A DNA stretch of 46,814 nt from DAOQTX01 sp035340715 (lineage in GTDB: Bacteria > Bacteroidota > Bacteroidia > AKYH767-A > OLB10): assembly GCA_035340715.1 (NCBI GenBank), contig DAOQTX010000016.1, positions 1 through 46,814 of the forward strand. The letters run 5' to 3'. Of the stretch, positions 17,516-25,016 are shown piece after piece. How positions within the stretch are numbered: the first letter of the stretch is position 1; the number at the start of each line of letters is the position of its first letter. Under the pieces are notes generated by a model. That model saw only the letters and a program-made list of their open reading frames with translations, was not told the origin of the DNA and searched no databases. The translations under genes were made by a program, and so were the position numbers.

Positions 17516-18565
17516 TTATTTTTTGGGTTTATATCCCGAATCAATTAATATTTTTTGGGCATCGTTTTGTACCATCAATTGTGCTAAGGTAATGTTCTCA
17601 TTTTTCTTCATATAGGCCTTCACAATTTGCTCCCCAATAAATACTCCTATTCTCCCGGGCGACTCTTTTGGCAATCCATTGGTACTTGCTGCATCTGTTA
17701 TGAACTTAAAATATTCTGAGGGTTGATTGTTGTAGAGCCATTTATTCTCAACTAAGAAAGTCCAAATATTATATTCATTGTTGTAGCACCACTCTAGTTG
17801 TTCCTTACTATATCCAGATAATATTGTATCCTCTTCGGTAGGAAACATAGCTCTGAGAGCATATTGAATTTTACCATGATAGATCATTCTTGGTAACATT
17901 TGAAAAGGCAGACTATCTTCAGTAAATTCTGTTTGAAGCCAACCGCGCATAGCATCGCTTGCCATATAATGATGAGAAAGTTTTCGAATCACAAAATTGG
18001 GTATTCCTAATGAAGGATAAAAGTTGCACTCACTCCCCAAGTACATATCGAGCCCAATACCCAGCACTGAATCTGTTGCAATTGTTTGATAATTAAATGC
18101 GGAAATAAAGGTTATAAATTTCGGAATTGTTGACTCCGGAAAATAATACGCATAGTGCTTAAAGGCTTGATGCAATTTTTCATCATTCCCTTTTAGAGTA
18201 GGAAATTCTTTTTGAGTTGTTTGAGTAATTGTTTTTATATCTACATCCGAAATAAACGCATTCAAACTATGCAGGGTAAGACTATCATTAGAGTCGCTCA
18301 AACGAACTACATTGTTAAGGTAAACGTCAAGAAAACTACCAAATTCAGATTGTAGAGCAACAAATTCCTCTTGGCTATAATGTGACTTTTCAAAGAGTTT
18401 TTTGTCAAAACGATGTAGTTCAAAAGGAATAGAAATATTGGAAGTGTCAATAAGAAATGGATTATTCGTACATGCACTCAGGAGAAAGAGAGGAAAAATT
18501 AAAATATATTTGCACAGCCGAAAACGGCATTTAGATTTAACAATATTAAAATTTAATAAACTCAT
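17516..18565 (-). CDS. gldB: Gliding motility lipoprotein GldB
   Basis: GldB is a lipoprotein required for gliding in Flavobacterium johnsoniae. From the ATG at 18565 the protein has 349 residues, a positively charged n-region, the hydrophobic run ILIFPLFLLSA and a lipobox cysteine at about residue 32 (LLSAC). The family pattern FELHRFDKKLFE follows soon after the cysteine, and GIGLDMYLGSECNFYPSLGIP and GRIGVFIGEQIVKAYMKKN occur later. An upstream in-frame ATG at 18604 gives an awkward double-hydrophobic start. The chosen ATG overlaps the divergent barrel gene's ATG. Start choice is moderately certain; identity is firmer. Confidence 0.88.
   Translation of the reverse strand: MSLLNFNIVKSKCRFRLCKYILIFPLFLLSACTNNPFLIDTSNISIPFELHRFDKKLFEKSHYSQEEFVALQSEFGSFLDVYLNNVVRLSDSNDSLTLHSLNAFISDVDIKTITQTTQKEFPTLKGNDEKLHQAFKHYAYYFPESTIPKFITFISAFNYQTIATDSVLGIGLDMYLGSECNFYPSLGIPNFVIRKLSHHYMASDAMRGWLQTEFTEDSLPFQMLPRMIYHGKIQYALRAMFPTEEDTILSGYSKEQLEWCYNNEYNIWTFLVENKWLYNNQPSEYFKFITDAASTNGLPKESPGRIGVFIGEQIVKAYMKKNENITLAQLMVQNDAQKILIDSGYKPKK
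18505..18512 (+). promoter_or_regulatory. Candidate -7 element for the barrel gene, inside gldB
   Basis: TATATTTG matches TAnnTTTG exactly, 51 nt before the barrel gene's ATG. A perfect small inverted repeat, GCCG-AAAA-CGGC (18517-18528), lies at the expected transcription start. The element falls in the part of gldB coding for the signal peptide. No TTG is seen at -33, so the match could be chance. Confidence 0.4.
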
Positions 18566-19205
18566 GAAAGACAAAACTAATAGTTTGTTGTTAATTGTAA
18601 GCATAGTATGCTTACCGTTTTTTAGTAATGGTCAAAGTGAAAAATTGCGATTTGGATTTAAAATTTCACCTCAGGCAGCATGGCTCAAGAGTGATACTAA
18701 AGGTTTGGAGAGCGATGGTATGAAACTTTTATTTGCTTATGGTGTGATGGCCGATTATAATTTCGCTGAAAATTACACTATTGCTACAGGGCTTGATATT
18801 AATTATAGGGGAGGAAAACTAAAAAGTACCATCGATAGTACAACCGCAAAAGCAAGTTATAATATTCAATATATTGAAGTTCCGGTGGCCATTAAACTTA
18901 AAACAAATGAAGTTGGCTATATGCGATTTTTTGGGCAACTTGGTTTTACACCGGGCTATGTGATTAAAGCACGTACAGATATTGATGTAGCTGGTGTTAA
19001 GGAAGAAGACAAAAGCATCATTAAAGATGTTACCCGATTCAATATTTCTCTTCAGTTTACTGCCGGAATGGAATATAATATCAGTGGTAAGACCAATTTG
19101 TATAGCGCTATCTTCTACAACAATGGCTTTATAGACTTATTTGAAGACAAGAACTTTAAAGCGGTACCTAATAATATAGGATTGCAGCTTGGAGTGTTCT
19201 TTTAA
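18564..19205 (+). CDS. Outer-membrane beta-barrel protein (porin-like, PorT-type family)
   Basis: 213 residues from the ATG at 18564. The N-terminus (MKDKTNSLLLIVSIVCLPFFS, cleavage near NGQ) is a Sec signal peptide. The mature part alternates polar and hydrophobic residues with aromatic girdles, contains IATGLDINYRGG, YIEVPVAIKLKT and GQLGFTPGY, and ends in GLQLGVFF, a C-terminal aromatic suited to the BAM machinery. This is the Bacteroidota eight-stranded barrel family (OMP_b-brl_2), which includes PorT/SprT; I cannot tell whether it is PorT itself. A longer in-frame start at 18402 runs inside gldB antisense and lacks a signal peptide. Confidence 0.85.
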   Translation: MKDKTNSLLLIVSIVCLPFFSNGQSEKLRFGFKISPQAAWLKSDTKGLESDGMKLLFAYGVMADYNFAENYTIATGLDINYRGGKLKSTIDSTTAKASYNIQYIEVPVAIKLKTNEVGYMRFFGQLGFTPGYVIKARTDIDVAGVKEEDKSIIKDVTRFNISLQFTAGMEYNISGKTNLYSAIFYNNGFIDLFEDKNFKAVPNNIGLQLGVFF

Positions 19206-19268
19206 TAATAAACACCGTTACAAGTTCAATATAATTATTCAATTTAATGCATTTAGCATTATCTTATA

Positions 19269-19300
19269 AAAAAAGCCCGCAATTAATTGCGGGCTTTTTT
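19269..19300. terminator. Strong bidirectional intrinsic terminator
   Basis: A perfect 16-bp inverted repeat (AAAAAAGCCCGCAATT and its complement, no spacer) has A and T tracts on both sides, so it works on either strand. It sits between the ends of the convergent barrel gene (19205) and PLP-enzyme gene (19326) and probably ends both transcripts. Confidence 0.93.
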
Positions 19301-19325
19301 GTTGCTACTGAAATAATCACACAAA

Positions 19326-20621
19326 TTATTTACTTTTCTGCGGGGGTGTCATTTTAAAAGCCTTATATATATCGCTTATATCAGAATCTGATTCTTTCAA
19401 TACTACGGGTAATATTTCGGCCATCGTCTTTAGATAAATTTCAATATCCTCAAACGTATGATGAACATTGATAACAGACCTAAGGCCTGTATTTTTATAT
19501 GGAACCGTTGGAAAAACAGAGAGGTTGGTATAATATCCCAAATCCAACAACTGCTTGATCATGTTGTAACCAACAGCAGGTTTACCTACACCAATAAAAG
19601 TAATCGGAGAGTTTGATTCGCCAATTAATGGTAAGTCATACAATTTAGCTGTTGCATTGAAAAACTTAATACGTTCTTGTAGATTTCTCTGCAAGTCATA
19701 AATCTCATTGCTTAGGTGGATTCTAGCAGATGCAATTATAGCTCCTAATGTTGGTGGTTGAATGGGTCCACTAAATATTAAAGTTCGACCACAATTCTTT
19801 ACCAGTCTTCTTGATTCTTCATCAGGGAAAACAAGTACTCCACCTGCTGCACCAAAAGCTTTAGCCAATCCGGTTACCAAATATAATTTGCGATGAAAAT
19901 TAATTTGACTTAATACATGTCCGCTTCCATTTTTTCCTGCCCAACTCATTCCATGAGAATCATCCACATACAAATGAAACTTCTCGTACTTGTTCATTAG
20001 TTGTTCCAGATCTTTTAACGGACATAAGTCACCATACATTGAATATACACCGTCTACCATATACCACACCTTATCGTGTGTTTCTGATAACTTTTTGATG
20101 CGCGATTCAAGATATTCCATATTGTTATGGCGAACTACTTCCAAATGCGCACCACGTGCTTTCACGAGAGTAGTAGCCATCTGTACACAATCGTGAACTT
20201 GGCTATCCAATATCATGGCATCATTATCACCAACCAACACTGGAATATTGGATAGGTGTCCAAGTGTTACCGTTGGTGCAAGAATAACAGGTTTATTAAA
20301 TATTTTTCTAAACAAATCCTCAGCTTCGCTATAGAGGGTAACCGAAACATATGCACGGGATGATGAAAACTGAGTTCCATAGCGTTGCGCGGCATCAATA
20401 GCTCCAGCTTTTAATCGGTAATCGAGCTCTAAGCCCAAATAACTACATGACCCGAAATTGAGCAAATCGCTTCCGTTCACACATATTTTTCGCCCGTCCA
20501 ACTCATAATCTTCTGTGGTTAAATGGGCAATACCAAGCTGACTAGCTATAGTTGAAACTTGATCAATCAATTCCAACACTTGTTCGTGTTTGGACTTTGC
20601 ATCTTTCAATACTTCACTCAT
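19326..20621 (-). CDS. PLP-dependent alpha-oxoamine synthase-like enzyme
   Basis: A 431-residue fold-type I PLP enzyme resembling BioF/KBL/serine palmitoyltransferase, which condense an amino acid with an acyl-CoA. Family marks: NFGSCSYLGLE (about 58-68), YGTQFSSSRAYVSVT, the DGVYSMYGDLCPL strand, the cofactor-binding VDDSHGMSWAGKNGSG and a Schiff-base lysine in TGLAKAFGAAGG. Several marks differ from classical members (SHG for AHG, LAKAFG for xSKxxG), so the substrate is probably not the biotin or threonine pathway one. A sphingolipid or other acyl-amino acid product is possible but unproven. A small coiled-coil gene lies 41 nt upstream on the same strand. Confidence 0.85.
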   Translation of the reverse strand: MSEVLKDAKSKHEQVLELIDQVSTIASQLGIAHLTTEDYELDGRKICVNGSDLLNFGSCSYLGLELDYRLKAGAIDAAQRYGTQFSSSRAYVSVTLYSEAEDLFRKIFNKPVILAPTVTLGHLSNIPVLVGDNDAMILDSQVHDCVQMATTLVKARGAHLEVVRHNNMEYLESRIKKLSETHDKVWYMVDGVYSMYGDLCPLKDLEQLMNKYEKFHLYVDDSHGMSWAGKNGSGHVLSQINFHRKLYLVTGLAKAFGAAGGVLVFPDEESRRLVKNCGRTLIFSGPIQPPTLGAIIASARIHLSNEIYDLQRNLQERIKFFNATAKLYDLPLIGESNSPITFIGVGKPAVGYNMIKQLLDLGYYTNLSVFPTVPYKNTGLRSVINVHHTFEDIEIYLKTMAEILPVVLKESDSDISDIYKAFKMTPPQKSK

Positions 20622-20662
20622 AATTTTTATTCAGAAAAGGGGATGTTACAATAATTTAATTA

Positions 20663-21061
20663 CTAACTCTTGATTTTTGAAGAAGGCACTTTTTTAAATA
20701 GTTTCACTCTCTTTTGAGAAAGAGATTTAACGGCTTCGTTCAACTCACCCAACAAACTATTGTATTGCTGAATGTCCTCATCATATTGTATTTGAGTTTC
20801 TTCTTCGAAACTTTTTAAATCTTCAGTTTGTGAAAACATAAGTTCTTCTTCGCCTACTACTGAAGAAAGTGTGCTAAGTTTTTCATCCAGTTTCATAATA
20901 CTTTTGTTTAATTCAGTTTTTGAAATTTTATTCTTCTTTGAAGGAGCTTTGTCATCAAATAAACTATTTTCTCTTACTCCTTGATCAGATGAATAATCAA
21001 CTCTATTTAGAATATTTTGTTGATCATCTAAATTTGTTTGAATGTTTTTACCTCTCGCCAT
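20663..21061 (-). CDS. Small hydrophilic coiled-coil protein of unknown function
   Basis: A 132-residue protein I do not recognise. It has no signal peptide or membrane span. It is rich in Lys, Glu, Asp, Ser and Gln; residues about 45-75 and 90-122 look helical with heptad spacing (KLDEKLSTLSSVV; YNSLLGELNEAVKSL), and both ends are basic. The gene precedes the PLP enzyme gene on the same strand with a 41-nt gap and may be co-transcribed. An exact -7 motif lies 34 nt ahead of its ATG. A structural or adaptor role is plausible; nothing indicates catalysis. Confidence 0.75.
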   Translation of the reverse strand: MARGKNIQTNLDDQQNILNRVDYSSDQGVRENSLFDDKAPSKKNKISKTELNKSIMKLDEKLSTLSSVVGEEELMFSQTEDLKSFEEETQIQYDEDIQQYNSLLGELNEAVKSLSQKRVKLFKKVPSSKIKS

Positions 21062-21095
21062 TTCGAAATTAGATTTTTTTAAATTTGATGTACTA

Positions 21096-21103
21096 CAAAT
21101 TTA
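21096..21103 (-). promoter_or_regulatory. Candidate -7 element for the coiled-coil gene
   Basis: On the minus strand TAAATTTG fits TAnnTTTG exactly and lies 34 nt upstream of the ATG at 21061. No -33 TTG at standard spacing. A 16-bp interrupted palindrome (TACTATT-AA-AATAGTA, 21118-21133) lies 14 nt farther upstream and could be an operator. Confidence 0.4.
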
Positions 21104-21195
21104 AGAGGATGAGTAGATACTATTAAAATAGTACAAGGTAGTTATGAACAGCGATCGTGTTGATTAGATGTAAAATACAAATTAAAAAAAGGACC

Positions 21196-21624
21196 ATGGG
21201 AAAACGAATAATAACAGCCAAAGGGGTCATTAGTGCCATGTTTAACAATGATAGTTTTAGTCAGTGGTTAGGTATTGAAGTGTTAGAAACTTCGGAGGGC
21301 TATTGTAAATTGAAAATGCAAATACGGAAAGAAATGCTCAACGGATTTCTAATTGCACATGGAGGAATCTGTTATGCGTTAGCAGATAGTGCACTGGCAT
21401 TTGCTTCTAACAGTCATGGAAGAAAAAGCGTGAGTGTAGAAACTTCAATTTCTCATTTGGTTGCTTTGAAAGAAGGTGATAATATTTTTGCTGAAGCAAT
21501 TGAAAAACACAAAAGCAACAAAATAGGTGTTTATGAAGTAGTCATTCGGAAGAATGATGAAACTATTGTTGCTCTATTTAAAGGAACTGTGTACAGAACT
21601 TCACAAGAATGGATGGAAGAATAA
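21196..21624 (+). CDS. PaaI-like hotdog-fold thioesterase
   Basis: A 142-residue hotdog thioesterase closely resembling E. coli PaaI, which hydrolyses hydroxylated phenylacetyl-CoA. The family core is MLNGFLIAHGGICYALADSA (about 47-66), with HGG at 55-57 and the catalytic-type Asp64 in LAD; VETSISHLVALKEGD and GVYEVVIRKNDETIVALFKG follow. I start at the ATG at 21196, preceded by a purine-rich AAAAAAAGGA; an in-frame ATG at 21157 adds 13 basic residues absent from the family. No phenylacetate catabolic genes are nearby, so the physiological substrate is open. It ends with its stop directly abutting the convergent cupin gene. Confidence 0.9.
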   Translation: MGKRIITAKGVISAMFNNDSFSQWLGIEVLETSEGYCKLKMQIRKEMLNGFLIAHGGICYALADSALAFASNSHGRKSVSVETSISHLVALKEGDNIFAEAIEKHKSNKIGVYEVVIRKNDETIVALFKGTVYRTSQEWMEE

Positions 21625-22041
21625 TTAAGGCTTAATCCAGATACGATCCGTTCCATCGAAATGAGGCGATTGAATACTCATCACTTTTAAAGGTTTTTTG
21701 CCCAATACTCGCACTGAGTGAGGCGTGTTTTGTGGAATAAATATTAACGAACCTTTATTGATTTTAAAAACTGAATCGTTCAACATCATCATTCCTTTTC
21801 CAGATAAAACATAAACTGTTTCGCAATGACTTGCATGGAAATGTGCTGCTACTTCTTTTTTTATGCTGATATAAAAAGTCGACTGAAGACTATCAGAATA
21901 AAGTACACGTATGTCTAAATCTTTATCGGATTTTAGTTTGACAAGGTTTTTATGATGATGGATAAACTCCGTTTGACCGTAAGCAGTACTAACCGAAAGC
22001 AAGAAAACCAATATAGCTAAGATTAACCTGCTATTTCCCAA
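21625..22041 (-). CDS. Secreted cupin-domain protein
   Basis: A 138-residue protein with a Sec signal peptide (LILAILVFLLSVSTAYG, cleavage near residue 22) and one cupin barrel. Cupin motif 1 is HFHASHCETVYVLSGKG (about 67-83) with metal-binding His residues and a Glu, and motif 2 is PQNTPHSVRVLG (about 103-114). It is probably a periplasmic metal-binding cupin; enzyme activity cannot be predicted. The first 19 nt overlap the 3' end of korB, so it is likely co-transcribed with a cytoplasmic oxidoreductase although exported. Confidence 0.85.
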   Translation of the reverse strand: MGNSRLILAILVFLLSVSTAYGQTEFIHHHKNLVKLKSDKDLDIRVLYSDSLQSTFYISIKKEVAAHFHASHCETVYVLSGKGMMMLNDSVFKINKGSLIFIPQNTPHSVRVLGKKPLKVMSIQSPHFDGTDRIWIKP

Positions 22042-23063
22042 ACCTCTTTACCTCTGATTAATGCATTAAGATTTCCTTTACCTTTTAATTCTATCGCTTT
22101 AGAAATTTGCTTATTCAATTCATCTTCATAACAAGAACGGTCACTCACATAAAAAACTCCAAAAGGTCGAGGGAAATGATTTTCCATTTTAGGGTCATCA
22201 AAAAATCGACTTAAAATGCCGGCCTTTACACGATCGCGTTCATCATGTATCCAAAGATCATCGGCTGTGTATTTTCCTTCTGTGAGATTAACTACTACAG
22301 GTTTAAAGCCATCTAACAAAATTCCTTTTTCATCATTAGCTCCAAATACCAGTGGCTTATTGTTTTCCACAAATAATGCTTCAGCTTTTTTAGTTTCCTT
22401 ATCGGTATAGATAAAAAATGCACCATCGTTGAATACATTGCAATTCTGATAAATTTCCAAAAAGCTAGCTCCTTTATGATGATAGGATCTACGCAATAGC
22501 TCTTGCATGTGCTTCGGATCACGATCCATACTTCTTGCTACAAATGTTGCATCTGCTCCCAAAGCCAGTGCCGAAGGATTAAATGGGTGATCAATACTGC
22601 CCATTGGAGTTGACTTGGTTACTTTTCCTGTTTCTGAAGTAGGGCTATATTGCCCTTTGGTTAAACCATAGATTTGATTGTTGAACAGAAGGAGATTGAC
22701 ATCTAAATTTCTTCTGAGCAAATGAATAAAATGATTTCCACCAATTGACATACTATCCCCATCACCACTCACAATCCAAACCGATAACTCAGGTCGACTC
22801 GATTTTAGTCCTGTAGCAAAAGTTGTGGCTCTTCCATGAATGCTATGCATTCCATAGGTTTCCATATAGTATGGGAAACGTGAGGAGCATCCAATACCTG
22901 AAATAAAAACCAGGTTTTCTCTTGGTATTCCAAACTCAGGAACAATGGTTTGTACTTGTTTGAGGATGGAGTAATCACCACAACCAGGACACCATCTTAC
23001 TTCCTGATCGGTGCTTAATTCTTTTGAGGTATATTCTTTTTTACTTTCAATAGTTTGGCTCAT
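22023..23063 (-). CDS. korB: 2-oxoacid:ferredoxin oxidoreductase, beta subunit (KorB-type)
   Basis: TPP-binding subunit of an enzyme that oxidatively decarboxylates a 2-oxoacid (probably 2-oxoglutarate) to acyl-CoA, reducing ferredoxin. It is 346 residues long. The TPP motif is SGDGDSMSIGGNHFIH...NNQIYGLTKGQ (about 99-137). Four cysteines expected to hold the proximal [4Fe-4S] cluster are in WCPGCG (C25, C28), GIGCSS (C59) and QNCNVFND (C208). The gene lies 10 nt after korA and overlaps the cupin gene. Substrate choice is by family resemblance. Confidence 0.93.
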   Translation of the reverse strand: MSQTIESKKEYTSKELSTDQEVRWCPGCGDYSILKQVQTIVPEFGIPRENLVFISGIGCSSRFPYYMETYGMHSIHGRATTFATGLKSSRPELSVWIVSGDGDSMSIGGNHFIHLLRRNLDVNLLLFNNQIYGLTKGQYSPTSETGKVTKSTPMGSIDHPFNPSALALGADATFVARSMDRDPKHMQELLRRSYHHKGASFLEIYQNCNVFNDGAFFIYTDKETKKAEALFVENNKPLVFGANDEKGILLDGFKPVVVNLTEGKYTADDLWIHDERDRVKAGILSRFFDDPKMENHFPRPFGVFYVSDRSCYEDELNKQISKAIELKGKGNLNALIRGKEVWEIAG

Positions 23064-23073
23064 GATTGTTCGA

Positions 23074-24924
23074 TTAAAACTGTTCTTTAATTTTTTCTAA
23101 GACTTCCGAAACGGAGAAGGGCATTCCTTGTACTTTGTTATATGCAATTGCAGGAACCATGTATTTATCTCTGATGATTCGTACCAATTGACCTCTATTC
23201 ATTTCCGGCATTAAAACTTTCTCAAAACTGTATAAGATCTCCCCTAAATTTTCGGGGAAAGGTTTCAAATATCTTAGGTGGGTATGTGAAACATCCAATC
23301 CCTCAGCACGCGCTTTGAGTACGGCACTTTTAGTAATACCATATGATGAGCCCCAAGTGAGTACCAATAGTTTTCCCTTTTCATTTCCGGTATCAACTTT
23401 TTGTTTTGGAATATGTTTGGCAATACCTTCAATCTTGGCTTCACGTAAGTTAACCATCTTCTCATGGTTCTCCGGATCGTAACTTACATTACCCGTTTCA
23501 TCTTGTTTCTCTAATCCTCCAATGCGGTGTTCCAATCCTGGAGTACCAGGTATGGCCCATGGTCGTGCTAACTTTTCATTCCTTTTATAAGGCAGATAAG
23601 TATTCTCACCATTATATTCTTTAGCAAAAGAAAACCTAATCGGATTCAAAGAGGAGGCATCCGGAAATTTCCAAGGTTCAGCTCCATTGGCAATGTACCC
23701 ATCACTTAGAAATATTACGGGAGTCATAAATTCAATCGCCAATCGGCACGCCTCTATAACCGATTCAAAACAATCGGAAGGTGATGAAGCACTTACAATA
23801 GGCATTGGGGCTTCGCCATTTCTTCCATAATAGGCTTGCATCAAATCGCTCTGCTCAGTTTTAGTTGGCAATCCAGTGCTAGGGCCACCTCTTTGAACAT
23901 TGATAACCAAAAGCGGAAGCTCTAGCATAACGGCTAAGCCCATGGCTTCTCCTTTCAATGCAATACCTGGCCCTGATGATGCTGTCACTCCAAAAGACCC
24001 ACCAAATGAGGCTCCAATGGAAGCACAAATAGCTGCAATTTCATCTTCTGCCTGATACGTTTTCACACCAAAGTTTTTGTGTTTACTGAGTTCATGCAAA
24101 ATATCCGATGCAGGAGTAATGGGATAGGTTCCGTAATAAATAGAAAGTCCTGAAAGTTCACCGGCTGCAATCAAACCCATTGCAGTAGCTTGATTGCCCA
24201 TTATGTTTCTATACACTCCGGGTTTCATCGTGGCCGGATTTACCTGAAAACGGGTGGTGAATGTTTCTGTAGTATCACCATAGTAATATCCTGCCTTTAG
24301 CACTTTTAAATTAGCGTCTCGTATATCGGGCTTCTTGGTAAATTTTTCTTCAATAAAACGAACAGTGTTTTCTAATGGTCGTTGGTACATCCAATATAAA
24401 AAACCAAGGACAAACATATTTTTAGCCCTATCAATTTCTTTAGTACCAAGACCGGATTCATTCAATGCATTACGGGTCATTTTGGTAACATCCATAGTAA
24501 TCAACTGATACTTACTTAATGATCCGTTTTCAATCGGATTATCTCCATCGGCATATCCGGCTAAGCGTAAATTTTTTGCATCAAATCCACTGACATTCGC
24601 AATAATAATTCCCGTTTCGCTGAGCGAACGTAAATTTGCTTTGAGGGCGGCAGCGTTCATAGCAACTAATACATCACAAGCATCGCCTGGTGAATAAATA
24701 TTTACGCTTCCGAAATGAAGTTGAAAACCTGAAACGCCTGCCAATGTACCTTGGGGTGCTCTTATCTCAGCGGGAAAATCAGGAAAGGTGCTTATATCAT
24801 TTCCAAACAAAGCTGCTGTTTGAGTAAATTGTGTTCCGGTCAACTGCATGCCATCACCACTATCTCCAGCAAATTTTATAACTACTTTTTCTAACTGTTT
24901 GGTTGAATTACTCATACGATTCAA
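23074..24924 (-). CDS. korA: 2-oxoacid:ferredoxin oxidoreductase, fused gamma-alpha subunit (KorA-type)
   Basis: 616 residues combining the gamma domain (about 10-195, starting VVIKFAGDSGDGMQLTGTQF) and the alpha pyrimidine-binding domain (from about 240), the common two-subunit Bacteroidota arrangement. The alpha part shows GLSIYYGTYPITPASDIL, AEDEIAAICASIGASFGG and NVQRGGPSTGLPTKTEQSDL. A C-terminal transketolase-like segment has VLTWGSSYGITKSAV and LRYLKPFP. It partners korB. ATGs at 24924 and 24915 are both possible; the protein differs by three residues. Confidence 0.93.
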   Translation of the reverse strand: MNRMSNSTKQLEKVVIKFAGDSGDGMQLTGTQFTQTAALFGNDISTFPDFPAEIRAPQGTLAGVSGFQLHFGSVNIYSPGDACDVLVAMNAAALKANLRSLSETGIIIANVSGFDAKNLRLAGYADGDNPIENGSLSKYQLITMDVTKMTRNALNESGLGTKEIDRAKNMFVLGFLYWMYQRPLENTVRFIEEKFTKKPDIRDANLKVLKAGYYYGDTTETFTTRFQVNPATMKPGVYRNIMGNQATAMGLIAAGELSGLSIYYGTYPITPASDILHELSKHKNFGVKTYQAEDEIAAICASIGASFGGSFGVTASSGPGIALKGEAMGLAVMLELPLLVINVQRGGPSTGLPTKTEQSDLMQAYYGRNGEAPMPIVSASSPSDCFESVIEACRLAIEFMTPVIFLSDGYIANGAEPWKFPDASSLNPIRFSFAKEYNGENTYLPYKRNEKLARPWAIPGTPGLEHRIGGLEKQDETGNVSYDPENHEKMVNLREAKIEGIAKHIPKQKVDTGNEKGKLLVLTWGSSYGITKSAVLKARAEGLDVSHTHLRYLKPFPENLGEILYSFEKVLMPEMNRGQLVRIIRDKYMVPAIAYNKVQGMPFSVSEVLEKIKEQF

Positions 24925-24955
24925 AAACTATTTTTAAGTTTAAATATGTTTATTA

Positions 24956-24963
24956 CAAAAATA
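24956..24963 (-). promoter_or_regulatory. Candidate -7 element of the korA-korB promoter
   Basis: On the minus strand TATTTTTG fits TAnnTTTG exactly, 31 nt before the ATG at 24924. No TTG occurs at standard -33 spacing. The surrounding gap (24925-25016) is very AT-rich, so a chance match is possible. Confidence 0.35.
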
Positions 24964-25016
24964 AGAAGATTCAATTTTCTATGTTCTATAGAAAAAATAT
25001 TTTTCATCAATACAAA

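Noticed and set aside
18402..18563. N-terminal extension of the outer-membrane barrel protein
   Set aside because: It lies antisense within gldB and would bury the signal peptide internally.
19206..19325. Possible small RNA or attachment site at the perfect GC-rich palindrome
   Set aside because: Its place between convergent stops and the flanking A/T tracts are explained fully by a bidirectional terminator.
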